From contig NZ_AOMC01000074.1 in NCBI RefSeq assembly GCF_000336695.1, positions 23,189-87,049 on the forward strand: 63,861 nucleotides of DNA. Reading direction: 5' to 3'. Shown one piece after another: positions 52,062 to 60,946 of this stretch (positions within the stretch are counted from its first letter, which is position 1; each line of letters opens with the position of its first letter). The notes under the pieces are model-generated. The model did no database searches and was not told the origin of the DNA. It worked only from the letters and a program-made list of their open reading frames with translations. The position numbers and the translations under genes were made by a program. This stretch comes from Halococcus morrhuae DSM 1307. GTDB lineage: Archaea; Halobacteriota; Halobacteria; Halobacteriales; Halococcaceae.

Positions 52062-52709
52062 TTACCGGACGCGTTCGAGATCGTCCTGCGTGTCGATATC
52101 CATGACGACGCCCGCGTCGTCGGTATCGAGCAGCACGCCGTCATCGAGCAGAACATCTTTACCGCCGACGTCGCCGTCGACCGCACACAGCGCGTCGAAA
52201 TGATCGGCCCCGAACAGTACTGGATTGCCGCGCTGTCCCTCGTAGGCGGCAGCCGCGGCATCGGCGACGCCACCGGCGAAACAATCGACGAGCAGGTCGA
52301 CGGTCGCACTCTCGACGAACGGCATGTCGCCGGGGAGGAAGATCGCGGCGTCCGCATCGCCGTCGGCGGCCGCACGCGCGCCACGCTCGACGGAGGTCGA
52401 GAGTCCGTGCTCGTAGGCGTCGTTTGCGACGAACGCGACGTCGAAGTCGGCGAGCACTTCCTGAACGGCGCTCGACTGGTGGCCGAGCACAGCGACGACG
52501 CGCGACACTCGCGAGTCGAGCAGCGTGCGGGCGGCGCGGCGGACGAGCGGTTTCCCGTCGATCTCGGCGAGGAGCTTGTTCCGCTCGCCGAAACGGCTGC
52601 TCCCGCCCGCGGCGAGCAGCACGCCGACGACGGTCGGATCGTGATCTGTCCGCTCTGGGAGCGGTTCGTGGACTGTCTCCACGTCGATACGACGGAGTTC
52701 CTCGTTCAT
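52062..52709 (-). CDS. MobA/MocA-like nucleotidyltransferase
   Basis: A 215-residue Rossmann-type nucleotidyltransferase. VVGVLLAAGGSSRFGERNKLL near residue 27 is the NTP-binding signature, followed by AAIFLPGDMPFV (metal Asp) and GQRGNPVLFG. MocA and MobA attach CMP or GMP to molybdopterin. Adjacency to moeA (4-base overlap) supports a molybdenum-cofactor role. The first 25 residues (MNEELRRIDVETVHEPLPE) are an extra lead before the fold. Confidence 0.8.
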   Translation of the reverse strand: MNEELRRIDVETVHEPLPERTDHDPTVVGVLLAAGGSSRFGERNKLLAEIDGKPLVRRAARTLLDSRVSRVVAVLGHQSSAVQEVLADFDVAFVANDAYEHGLSTSVERGARAAADGDADAAIFLPGDMPFVESATVDLLVDCFAGGVADAAAAAYEGQRGNPVLFGADHFDALCAVDGDVGGKDVLLDDGVLLDTDDAGVVMDIDTQDDLERVR

Positions 52710-53896
52710 GCGAGCACCCGATACGGAACGACCGCGATCGGTTGACCGGCGTCGAGCGAGCGCTCGGCGAGGACGATTCCGTCCGCGGTCGTCGTTCTCG
52801 TGTTGGCGGAGACGAGCCCCGGCGCGAACCGCTCGTCGTAGATCGGCAGCGACGAGTCGGCGTGGCCGAGCGGGATGGCCTCGTTCCCGTCGAGGACGAC
52901 CGGCACCGCGTACTCGCGCTCGTCGTCGGGGATCTCGACGGTGCTCGTCAGCCCGGCGGTGATCGATGGCAGTCGCCGCTGGCCCGTGAAGAACGATCGG
53001 GCGACGAGCACGGCGGCGGTGTGGGCCGCGAGCGGTTTGCCCGGAAGTCCCACAACGAGCGCACCGTCGACGACCGCCGCCAGCACCGGCCTGCCGGGCT
53101 GGAGGCGCACGCTCTCGAACAGCGGGTCGTGGGCTTCGAGCACCGTGGCGACGTGGTCGGCGCTCCCGACGCTCGTCCCACCAGTCGTGAGAACCACGTC
53201 GTGGGTCGCGGCGGCGCTCTCGATGGCGCGGCGCACGGCCCCGGAGTCGTCGGGCACGCTCTCGCGGATCGTCGGCTCGTGGCCCCATTCCCGGACGAGC
53301 CCGGCGAGGAACTCCGAGTCGCGGTCGGGCTGGCGACCCTCGTGGATCTCGGTGCCGGTCGCCACGATGCCCACCGAGAACCGTTCGTGAACGGTCACGG
53401 ACTCGATGCCGATGTCGCTCAGGAGCGCCGCATGCCGGGCGGCGAGTCGCGTGCCGGCGTCGAACAGCGTCTCGCCCGCCTGTGCCGTCCCGCCGCGCGG
53501 CGAGACGTTCGTCCCCGGGGCAAGTTGCGGTCCCGAAATCCGTTCGTCGTCGACGGTCGCGTCCTCGACTTTCAGCACGGCATCGGTCCGGGCGGGCAGC
53601 GGCGCGCCGGTAGCGATGCGGGCAGCCTCCCCCTCGTCGAGTTCCGGTGGTTCGTCCTCGGGGAACACCTCCGCGGCGACCGCCAGCGACTCGTCGTCGG
53701 TGGCGATCGCGAACCCGTCCATCGTCGCGTAGTCGTGCGGCGGTACGTCGGTTGGGGCGCGCACGTCCTCGGCGAGCGTGCGGCCGGCGAGCGCGTCGAG
53801 GGAGACGATTTCGCTGGAGCAGCTATCGAGCGCCGTGGAGCGGTGGTCGAGCAGTCGTTCGACCGCGTCCGCGCGGGCGAGATCCGTTCTGGCCAT
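52706..53896 (-). CDS. moeA: Molybdopterin molybdenumtransferase MoeA
   Basis: A 396-residue protein that inserts molybdate (or tungstate) into adenylylated molybdopterin. It has VPPHDYATMDGFAI near residue 55, IATGAPLPARTDAVLKVED near residue 95, the MoCF-binding domain VGIVATGTEI and VVLTTGGTSVGSADHV, and LPGKPLAAHTAAVLV. The start at 53896 (MARTDLARADAV) is chosen. It diverges from the HTH_10 regulator across 99 bp. Confidence 0.92.
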   Translation of the reverse strand: MARTDLARADAVERLLDHRSTALDSCSSEIVSLDALAGRTLAEDVRAPTDVPPHDYATMDGFAIATDDESLAVAAEVFPEDEPPELDEGEAARIATGAPLPARTDAVLKVEDATVDDERISGPQLAPGTNVSPRGGTAQAGETLFDAGTRLAARHAALLSDIGIESVTVHERFSVGIVATGTEIHEGRQPDRDSEFLAGLVREWGHEPTIRESVPDDSGAVRRAIESAAATHDVVLTTGGTSVGSADHVATVLEAHDPLFESVRLQPGRPVLAAVVDGALVVGLPGKPLAAHTAAVLVARSFFTGQRRLPSITAGLTSTVEIPDDEREYAVPVVLDGNEAIPLGHADSSLPIYDERFAPGLVSANTRTTTADGIVLAERSLDAGQPIAVVPYRVLA

Positions 53897-53995
53897 GCGC
53901 CATCGAGGAACGAACGCGGCATATTCCTTCCCCCGATCCGTGGCGCTCCGAAAGCGTGTCAGGGAATTTTTGCCGGACGGACGCGAACGCCGACC

Positions 53996-54673
53996 ATGTC
54001 CAACGCCTGCATCGTCCGGGGAGAGATCCCGGCTGAGGAGTTCGCGCTGTACGAGGCGCTCGACGCGCTGCCCGACGTCGAGTTCGAGGTCGAACGCATC
54101 GTCCAGAGCGGCGACGAGGCGGCCATGCCGCTGATGTGGATCCGCAACGCCACGGTCGAGGCCGTCGGAGAGGCCTTCGGGGACGATCCGAGCATCGATG
54201 AACTCGAACTGCTGTCCGCGTTCGACGAGGAGCAACTCTACCGCATGCAGTGGGTCTCGGAGGTCGAGGTGGTGCTCCAGATGCTGACGAACTCGCACGC
54301 GACCATCACCGACGCCTACGGGACCGATGGTCGATGGTATCTCCGCGTGCTCTACCCCAACCGCGAATCGCTCTCGAAGACCGTCCAGTTCGCCGACGAC
54401 AGCGGACTCACCTTCGACGTCACGGCCATCCGGCAGCTCGAAGGCGAGCCCGCCGGCCGCTTCGGACTCACCGAGGCGCAGTTCGAGGCGCTCGAAACCG
54501 CGCTCGAAGCGGGCTACTACCAGGTCCCGCGCGAGACCGATCAGAGCGAACTCGCCGACCAGTTGAACATCTCCCATCAGGCGCTCTCCGAGCGGCTCCG
54601 GCGGGCAACGGGTGCGCTCATCGAGGACGCGCTGTTGGTCGGTGCGGTGGAGGCACGGCAGGACGGCTCATGA
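53996..54673 (+). CDS. HTH_10 (bacterio-opsin activator-like) transcription regulator
   Basis: A 225-residue regulator. The N-terminal about 150 residues form the sensor domain seen in haloarchaeal Bat-like proteins (ACIVRGEIPAEEFALYEAL, AIRQLEGEPAGRFGLT). The C-terminal HTH_10 domain reads LTEAQFEALETALEAGYYQVPR, then SELADQLNISHQALSERLRRA. Many copies exist per haloarchaeal genome, with mostly unknown targets. Position suggests possible control of moeA, but no site was recognised. Confidence 0.85.
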   Translation: MSNACIVRGEIPAEEFALYEALDALPDVEFEVERIVQSGDEAAMPLMWIRNATVEAVGEAFGDDPSIDELELLSAFDEEQLYRMQWVSEVEVVLQMLTNSHATITDAYGTDGRWYLRVLYPNRESLSKTVQFADDSGLTFDVTAIRQLEGEPAGRFGLTEAQFEALETALEAGYYQVPRETDQSELADQLNISHQALSERLRRATGALIEDALLVGAVEARQDGS

Positions 54674-54710
54674 CGTACACGAGCGACAGGATATAACCGT
54701 CCGCCGCCGA

Positions 54711-54719
54711 ATAGTCAGT
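54711..54719. promoter_or_regulatory. Candidate autoregulatory operator of the TetR gene
   Basis: ATAGTCAGT lies 4-12 bp before the ATG at 54723, downstream of the TATA-like GGATATAACC (about 54689-54698). The same 9-mer occurs in the promoter of the P450 gene at 44740-45957. Confidence 0.3.
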
Positions 54720-54722
54720 CAA

Positions 54723-55337
54723 ATGAGTTCGTCAGAGGGTGGATCGGAGCCGACCGACACCCGCGAGGAGATCATGGAGGCGACCTACCGTGCGCTCTGC
54801 GAGCACGGCTACGCCAATCTCACGATGCAGGCGATCGCCGACGAGTTCGAGAAGACCAAGGCCGTTCTGCACTACCACTACGACACGAAAAACGAGCTGC
54901 TCGCGGCCTTTCTGGAGCATCTCCTCGACCGATTCACGAGCCGCCTCGACGTCGATAGCGACGATCCGAACGCACGCCTCGACGCCCTCGTCGACGAACT
55001 GCTGCTCGGGCTCGACGACGAAAGCGGCGAGGATCGCGAGTTCCACACGGCACTGCTCGAACTGCGCGCGCAGGCACCGCACAACGCCGCCTTCCGCGAA
55101 CAGCTCGCGGCGAACTACGATCTCCTGCTCGACATGCTCACGACCATCATCGACGACGGCATCGAACAGGGCGTCTTTCACGACGTCGATGCCGAGCGGC
55201 TGTCGGCGCTGATCATGGCGACGATGCTCGGCGGGCGTGTCCACCAGATCACCCTCGACCGCGAGGCGATCGCCCTCGACGTGCGCGAGGTGCTCGAAGA
55301 CGAGATCCTCGCCGATCTCCGCAGCGAAGCTGAATAA
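54723..55337 (+). CDS. TetR-family transcriptional regulator
   Basis: A 204-residue regulator. The N-terminal HTH (residues about 10-60) reads TREEIMEATYRALCEHGYANLTMQAIADEFEKTKAVLHYHYDTKNEL in pieces typical of TetR/AcrR. The C-terminal ligand-binding domain is helical and acidic. TATA spacing supports the ATG at 54723. It is convergent with the sugar dehydrogenase downstream (6-bp gap). No transporter gene is adjacent, so the target is not obvious. Confidence 0.9.
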   Translation: MSSSEGGSEPTDTREEIMEATYRALCEHGYANLTMQAIADEFEKTKAVLHYHYDTKNELLAAFLEHLLDRFTSRLDVDSDDPNARLDALVDELLLGLDDESGEDREFHTALLELRAQAPHNAAFREQLAANYDLLLDMLTTIIDDGIEQGVFHDVDAERLSALIMATMLGGRVHQITLDREAIALDVREVLEDEILADLRSEAE

Positions 55338-55343
55338 CCGCTT

Positions 55344-57401
55344 TCAGCGCCGGAGACGGCGCGCGGCGAGACCGCCGATGCCGGCGAGCGCGGCGAGCAC
55401 GCCGAAGCCCGCCCCGTCGCCGCTCGTCTCGGTTCCGCTCGCGTTGCCCGACCCATCCGTAGCGCCCGATCCGCTCGCCGTACCGTTTCCAGCCGCCGAC
55501 CGAACGCCCGCCGTCGCGTTCGCGTCGGTATCGGTCGCGTCGGTGCCCAGTGCGGTCGTGGTGGAGCCCGTTGCGTTCGCGGTCGCGTTCGTCCCGTCCG
55601 GGGTCGTTGCGGTGCCCGTCGCTTCGGTCGCCGTGATCCGGTTCACCGCACCGCCGAGCTCGCCGGCGGAGGTCAGCGCGAACAGTTCGCCGTCGGCATC
55701 GCGGGCGATGGCGATGAGATAGCCCTCGACTGCGCCGCCCTCTGCGCCCTCGACTTGAAGCCGTTCGAGATCCCAGAGCCCGTCTTCGGTGGGGGTGGCC
55801 GCGAACAGCGACGAGCGTGGGTCGCCCTCCTTGCTGTAGTCGCCGAAGACGTATTTCCCGTCGAGGGCGTCGATCGAGCCGTCGTAGAGATAGCCACCGA
55901 TGACCGAGATGCCGATGGTCTCACCGTTGCGGGCGTGGGGGTACTCGATGACGGGATCGCGGAGCGGTTCGCCGCCCCGGACATCCGGCGGCGTTCGGCT
56001 CGGGCAGTTCTTCGGCATGTCGCTCAGGCTCTCGGTGCCGTAGCAGTGGGTACCTTCGCGGACGTTCCAGCCGTAGTTGCCGCCCTTCACGACGCGGTCG
56101 ATCTCCTCGTAGCGGTTCTGGCCGACGTCGGCGACGTAGAGCTCGCCGTCGTTGAAGCTCATCCGCCAGGGGTTGCGAAAGCCCCAGGCGTACTGTTCGT
56201 CCAGACCCTCTTTGCCGACGAGCGGGTTGTCGTCGGGGATCGCGTAGGGGTTCTCTCCACCCTGGCTGTCGACGTCGAGACGCAGGATCGATCCCCGGAG
56301 ATTCTCGGTGACGTCCTGACCGTTGCCGCCGCGATTGCGATCGTACCAGTCGCTGGCGTGGCCGGGGCCCGTATCCCGTGGGCCGCCGCCGTCGCCGTAG
56401 GAGGTGTAGAGATAGCCATCGGGACCGAACGCGACCGCGCCGCCGTTGTGGACCTTGCGGGGTTCGTGGACTTCGAGCAGCACTCGCTCGGAGTCGGGAC
56501 GCGCACTCGTGCCGTCCTCGTTGGCCTCGAACTCCGAGAGGACCTCCGTGTGTGAGAACTCGTCGGGTGCGTCGTCGGCGGGCGGGGCGCTGTAGCGCAC
56601 GTAGAAGCGCCGGTTCTGCTCGTAGTCGGGATGTGGCGCGAGTCCGAGAAAGCCACGCTCGCCGGTGATCTCGGCGAGGCGATCGCGCAGATCGAGAAAC
56701 GGCTCGTCGCGCAACTGATCGCCCTCGTTGAGCTGGGCGATCCCGTAGAGATCGACGACGACTCGCTGGTCGTCGCCCGGCAGCAGCGCCATATCAGTCG
56801 GTACCTGGAAGCCGCCGACGAGCCGTTCGAGGCCGATCGTCGGCCCGGTCGGGACGGCCTGCTCGGTGGTCGTGGCGTCCGTCGTGGCCGACGAGCCGGA
56901 GCCGAAGCGCACGCTCCCGCGCATCGACGACCGGTGTGGCTCGCAGATGTATTCGGCCATCTCCTCGCGAGCGGTAAATTCGATCGTCTGGGTCGCGCCC
57001 TGCTCGCTCATCACCTCGGTACGCTTCAGGACGTCGTCGTTCTCGTCGATCAGCGCGATGTTGTGACCCATCCCGTCGAGATTCGTCCACGTGATGCGGT
57101 AGTCGACGCCGGCTTCGAGGGCGAGCGTGGGATTTTCTTCACCAGCGATCGACTCGGGCGTGCGACCCTGCCAGCCGGCGATCTTCCCGCCGAGTTCGAT
57201 CGTGCGACTGCTCTGTGCGCGCCCGCGCCCGGCGGTGGCGACGCCCGCGAGCGCGCCGGCCGCCGTCAGCCCGAGAAATCGCCGTCGGCCGACGGTTCGT
57301 GCCGTCGAGTGTCCGTCCTGTGTGTGCTGTATCGGGTTCACGTGAGCGTTCGGTCGGAGGGAACGGCGCTCGGGACAAAATCGTGACGACTTGCCGGTCA
57401 T
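55344..57401 (-). CDS. Secreted cupredoxin / PQQ-type sugar dehydrogenase (copy 3, AGF C-terminus)
   Basis: A 685-residue paralogue of the genes at 27726-29777 and 29843-31885, closer to copy 1. The Tat signal is TVGRRRFLGLTAAGALAG. The cupredoxin domain keeps GHNIAL and YICEPHRSSMRG. The propeller has RGFLGLAPHPDYEQNRRFYV and WGFRNPWRMSF. The C-terminal anchor reads GDGAGFGVLAALAGIGGLAARRLRR: the expected PGF tripeptide is AGF. The ATG at 57401 is used; a GTG at 57341 would give a shorter lead before the Tat motif. It is separated from the other copies by about 23 kb. Confidence 0.82.
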   Translation of the reverse strand: MTGKSSRFCPERRSLRPNAHVNPIQHTQDGHSTARTVGRRRFLGLTAAGALAGVATAGRGRAQSSRTIELGGKIAGWQGRTPESIAGEENPTLALEAGVDYRITWTNLDGMGHNIALIDENDDVLKRTEVMSEQGATQTIEFTAREEMAEYICEPHRSSMRGSVRFGSGSSATTDATTTEQAVPTGPTIGLERLVGGFQVPTDMALLPGDDQRVVVDLYGIAQLNEGDQLRDEPFLDLRDRLAEITGERGFLGLAPHPDYEQNRRFYVRYSAPPADDAPDEFSHTEVLSEFEANEDGTSARPDSERVLLEVHEPRKVHNGGAVAFGPDGYLYTSYGDGGGPRDTGPGHASDWYDRNRGGNGQDVTENLRGSILRLDVDSQGGENPYAIPDDNPLVGKEGLDEQYAWGFRNPWRMSFNDGELYVADVGQNRYEEIDRVVKGGNYGWNVREGTHCYGTESLSDMPKNCPSRTPPDVRGGEPLRDPVIEYPHARNGETIGISVIGGYLYDGSIDALDGKYVFGDYSKEGDPRSSLFAATPTEDGLWDLERLQVEGAEGGAVEGYLIAIARDADGELFALTSAGELGGAVNRITATEATGTATTPDGTNATANATGSTTTALGTDATDTDANATAGVRSAAGNGTASGSGATDGSGNASGTETSGDGAGFGVLAALAGIGGLAARRLRR

Positions 57402-57414
57402 CGAGACAGCGTGA

Positions 57415-57969
57415 TTACTGGCGAGCTGATCTCGATCCCCATAGATAGATGACAGCCCGAGCAGATGTGTAGCCAGCAATGCTGCCGACTCCCACCGCCA
57501 GAAACACGATAACGAACACTATCGCTGCAAACGCAAATCCGACAAGCAAGGCCAACAAGATAAGGCCCATTGCCGCTATTACGACCAGAGGAGTCTCGAT
57601 TGGGCCGCTAACTGTAATTACGAGTGCCATCCCGACGGCAGCAATCACGTAAGTGGCAAACGCCATCAACAGTGGGATACCATTGATCCCGCCGACGATC
57701 ACAACGTCGTCCCATGTAGAATCCAGCCCCCACTGCCGAGCACAAACGATTCCGCCGAACGTGATCAACCACGACGGCATTGTCAGAACTAGCATGTGGT
57801 ATCCGAGCGACCTGCCCATCGCACTCGTAACAATGCGAGTGAGGTCAGTAAAGTCACCCGTGGCTAACGGGAGAACGATGTATCCGAGAAACCCAGAGAG
57901 GGCGACAATGCCACCACAAACGAGATTTATCTTCACATCCCGATCCATTTTGCGCTCAGTTAGTGACAT
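57415..57969 (-). CDS. Polytopic membrane protein, unknown function, lower GC
   Basis: A 184-residue protein with about five hydrophobic segments (INLVCGGIVALSGFLGYIVLP, MLVLTMPSWLITFGGIVC and others). I do not recognise the family. Codon use and base composition are clearly less GC-rich than flanking genes, continuing through the adjacent gap to about 58200. This suggests recent acquisition. Starts at 58023 (GTG), 57969 (ATG, used here) and 57948 (ATG) are all possible. Confidence 0.6.
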   Translation of the reverse strand: MSLTERKMDRDVKINLVCGGIVALSGFLGYIVLPLATGDFTDLTRIVTSAMGRSLGYHMLVLTMPSWLITFGGIVCARQWGLDSTWDDVVIVGGINGIPLLMAFATYVIAAVGMALVITVSGPIETPLVVIAAMGLILLALLVGFAFAAIVFVIVFLAVGVGSIAGYTSARAVIYLWGSRSARQ

Positions 57970-58023
57970 TCGATGTACTTGTACGTTCGTCCCATCCAAT
58001 CGCGCTCCTGACTCACTACTCAC

Positions 58024-58216
58024 GTCAACTTGTATCAGTGATGATCGCTTTTGATGGTAGATATCTCAGTAGCCAAGCAAGCAGTGTTTTGCATCGCAGA
58101 TCTGCTATCGGCGAAAATCGGTCGTCACTTCTTAGCTGTGATACACTTCCTACGTATCACACCGGTCTCGCCAATTCCGATCGTTTCAACAGAGCCACGG
58201 AAAGGAAGAGTGTGGC
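58024..58216. other. AT-richer gap without a gene
   Basis: This roughly 190-bp gap between the membrane-protein gene and alkaline phosphatase has the same lower GC as the membrane-protein gene. No credible ORF, tRNA or transposase fragment was recognised. Confidence 0.4.
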
Positions 58217-59701
58217 TCAGTCGCCGTTCAGCCGCTTTCGGATCGCGTCGGCGATGTCCGTGTTGTCGACGGTGCCGTCGAAGAACTCGGCGTTCGGGCC
58301 GGTGGCGAAGGTCGGGACGTTCTCGGCGGTGTGGCCGGTCGACGTCCAGCCGATCCGTATCCGCTCGTTGAGGATCTCCGCGACCGGTGTGTTGTACGCA
58401 CGCAGTTCGTCGAGTTCGGTGTCGAGCAGTTCGACACCCATCTGCTCGGCCATGATCGAGGCGACCTCCTCACGCGATTCGGCCTCCTCGATCTGCGGGA
58501 CGACCGTGGCCGTGCTCGCGTTCATCCCGTCGAGTACGTCGAAGTTCACGTCGTACGGACCACCGGATCCGAGCGAGAGACCGCCCGTCTCGTGGTCGGC
58601 GGTCGTGATGACTGACGTCTCGCCGTGGGAGTCCTCGGCGTAATCGAGCAGTCGGCCGATCACGTCGTCGGCTTCGAGCTGTTCGTGGGCGACGACCGGG
58701 TAGTTCGAGTGGCTCGCGTGGTCGATGCGGCCGGATTCGACCAGCAGGAAGAAGCCCTTTCGCCCGCCCCGGGCTTCGAGCAGTTCGATCGCCGTCTCGG
58801 CCATCGCGCCGAGACCGGGCTGCGTCGAGTCATCGTTATCCTGCCGATCAAGCGTGTAGCTCAGGTGGTCGGACTCGCTGAACAGGCCGAGTGCTGGCGC
58901 GCTGTCGAGCGAGTCGAGTTCGCTCGCGGTCGTGACGTAGTTGTAGCCGTTGCGTTTGGCCTCGGCGACCAGATTCGCGCTGTCGCTCTCGCGGCCATCG
59001 GGCAGGAAGTACGAGCGCGCGCCGCCGAAGAGCACGTCGACGCCGCTGTCACGGACGTACTGTTTGGCGATCTTCTCCTCCTCGTCGCGGGACGGAACGT
59101 GGCTGGCGAACGATGCCGGCGTCGCGTGCGTCATCCGCGCCGTCGTCACCAGCCCGACGGCGTAGCCCATATCGCGGGCTTGCTCCAGTACAGTCTGCTT
59201 GGGGACGAACTCGCCCGCGTCGTTCTTCACGCCGGCGATCGCACCATTGTAGCTCTTGTGGCCTGTCGACATCGCGGTCGCCGTCGCCGCCGAATCGGCG
59301 ACGAACTCCTCGGGATCGTCCGGATACGTCATCGCCGAGCCGTGCGCGTCGTGGCGATCGACGTTGTAGGTCACGTCGGCAGCATTCAGCGGGAACTTCT
59401 CCGAGTTCTTCCGATAGGCCTTCAGATATCGGCCCAGATCGAGCTGTGCGCGACCCTGTCCGTCGCCGACGAACAGAATGACGTTCGTCGGTCCGTCGTC
59501 GCCCCCGCCATCGTCGTCCTCGTCCTCGTCCGCGTCGTCGGTGTCGTTCGCGTTCGCTTGGTCGGTCCCCTGGAATCCGAGCGCTGCCATGCCGGCCGCC
59601 GCGCTCGATCCCTTGAGGAACGTTCGGCGCGTCGTGTTCGGGCCGTCATCTGCATCGTTGTCGGTGCCACTCGCCCGTTCCGTCGATGGTCTCTCCGACA
59701 T
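58217..59701 (-). CDS. phoA: Secreted alkaline phosphatase
   Basis: A 494-residue exported phosphomonoesterase. The Tat signal TTRRTFLKGSSAAAG lies near residues 24-38, followed by an acidic Asp/Glu linker. The catalytic core has LFVGDGQGRAQ (metal Asp), the nucleophile Ser in ADSAATATAMSTGHKSYNGA, VESGRIDHASH, TTADHETGG and the final metal His in STGHTAENVP. It probably scavenges phosphate at the cell surface. A TATA-like TTTTATGA about 25 bp before the ATG at 59701 and repeats upstream suggest regulated expression. Confidence 0.9.
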   Translation of the reverse strand: MSERPSTERASGTDNDADDGPNTTRRTFLKGSSAAAGMAALGFQGTDQANANDTDDADEDEDDDGGGDDGPTNVILFVGDGQGRAQLDLGRYLKAYRKNSEKFPLNAADVTYNVDRHDAHGSAMTYPDDPEEFVADSAATATAMSTGHKSYNGAIAGVKNDAGEFVPKQTVLEQARDMGYAVGLVTTARMTHATPASFASHVPSRDEEEKIAKQYVRDSGVDVLFGGARSYFLPDGRESDSANLVAEAKRNGYNYVTTASELDSLDSAPALGLFSESDHLSYTLDRQDNDDSTQPGLGAMAETAIELLEARGGRKGFFLLVESGRIDHASHSNYPVVAHEQLEADDVIGRLLDYAEDSHGETSVITTADHETGGLSLGSGGPYDVNFDVLDGMNASTATVVPQIEEAESREEVASIMAEQMGVELLDTELDELRAYNTPVAEILNERIRIGWTSTGHTAENVPTFATGPNAEFFDGTVDNTDIADAIRKRLNGD

Positions 59702-59737
59702 CGGACAAATCCCCACCCACCTGCATCATAAAACTTG

Positions 59738-59779
59738 TTACATGTGTCAGAATTCCACATGGTGTTATGTGTCATGTAA
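59738..59779. promoter_or_regulatory. Candidate phosphate-response element upstream of alkaline phosphatase
   Basis: ATGTGTCA occurs twice in the same orientation, at 59742-59749 and 59767-59774. The pair lies within inverted arms TTACATG (59738-59744) and CATGTAA (59773-59779). The block sits directly upstream of the TATA-like element at 59726-59733, where archaeal activators bind. A Pho-type role is inferred from the gene, not from a known consensus. Confidence 0.4.
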
Positions 59780-59834
59780 ACATTCAACATGGGGGCCGCT
59801 CGGATGGCACCGATCCACGCGAACCGCGTTCCGA

Positions 59835-60875
59835 TCAGCGCTCGCTGTCGGGGATCACGACGACCTTGCCGAACCCCTCGCGTTCTTCGAGCATCTCGTG
59901 GGCACGAGTGGCCTCGCTCATCGGCAGCGTCTCGCGGATCCGGGGCTCGAAGGTGCCGTCCCAGACCAGCGAGAGCACATCGTCGACCTCGCCGAGGGTG
60001 GCCATCGTCGATCCCAGGATGTCGATCTGCTTCCAGAAGACGCGGTTGATGTTCGTCTCGGCCTTCGGGCCGGTGGTCGCCCCACAGGTGACGAGCCGAC
60101 CGCCCTTGGCGAGACATTTCGTCGAGTCGTCCCACGTCTCCGGACCGACGTAGTCGACGACGACGTCGACGCCGCGCCCGTCCGTGAGCTCGCGCATCTC
60201 GCTTGCGAAATCGTTCTCGGCGTAGTTGATCGTGTGATCGGCCCCACACTCCTCGGCGTATTCCAGTTTCTCGTCGGTGCTCGCGGTCGCGTAGACCTCC
60301 GCGCCGGCGTAGTCGGCGATCTGGACCGCCGCCTGGCCCACTCCCCCGGAGGCACCGAGAATCAGAATGGATTCGCCGGCCTCGATGTCGGCGCGGGTCA
60401 TCAGCATGCGCCACGCGGTCTGGAAGGTCAGCGGCGCGGCCGCCGCCGTCACCCAGTCCACGTCGTCGGGAACGTGGACGAGGTTCGAGGCAGGGACGGC
60501 CGCCCGTTCTGCGTGTACCCCACGGACGTGCTCGCCGATGAGGTGGTAGCTCTCACAGAGCGAGTGTTCGCCGTGGCGGCAGAACTCGCACTCGCCACAG
60601 GAGACGCCGGCGGTGACGGCCACGCGATCGCCGACCTCGACGCGCGTGACGTCTTCTCCAATGTCGGTGACGACACCGGCGGCGTCGCTGCCGGGGATAT
60701 GTGGCATCTCGAGATCGACGCCCGGCAGTCCGCGGCGCGTGAAGACGTCGAGGTGGTTCAACGCACCGGCCTTCACGTCGACGAGGGCTTCGTCCTTCCC
60801 TGGTTCGGGGTCGGGGAAGTCGCCGTACTCGATGACGTCACGGTCGCCGTGCTCGGTGAACTGGACTGCCTGCAT
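59835..60875 (-). CDS. Zinc-binding MDR-family alcohol dehydrogenase/quinone oxidoreductase
   Basis: A 346-residue medium-chain dehydrogenase. The catalytic-zinc region is IPGSDAAGVV preceded by ALNHLDVFTRRG. Structural-zinc cysteines appear in CGECEFCRHGEHSLCE. The NAD(P) fold is LILGASGGVGQAAVQIA. The start is set at the ATG at 60875 (MQAVQFTEHGDRD), where the family begins; an upstream ATG at 60950 would add a non-conserved lead. Substrate unknown. It lies 71 bp after the membrane protein gene on the same strand. Confidence 0.88.
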   Translation of the reverse strand: MQAVQFTEHGDRDVIEYGDFPDPEPGKDEALVDVKAGALNHLDVFTRRGLPGVDLEMPHIPGSDAAGVVTDIGEDVTRVEVGDRVAVTAGVSCGECEFCRHGEHSLCESYHLIGEHVRGVHAERAAVPASNLVHVPDDVDWVTAAAAPLTFQTAWRMLMTRADIEAGESILILGASGGVGQAAVQIADYAGAEVYATASTDEKLEYAEECGADHTINYAENDFASEMRELTDGRGVDVVVDYVGPETWDDSTKCLAKGGRLVTCGATTGPKAETNINRVFWKQIDILGSTMATLGEVDDVLSLVWDGTFEPRIRETLPMSEATRAHEMLEEREGFGKVVVIPDSER

Positions 60876-60946
60876 GTCACCGGATGACAGCGACGCGCGC
60901 ATAGCGGTTTCGGTCGTTGATGACAGATCGTTCAGTTCGGCGTCGC

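Noticed and set aside
58024-58216. Transposase remnant in the AT-richer gap
   Set aside because: No recognisable transposase motif, terminal inverted repeat or target duplication could be seen.
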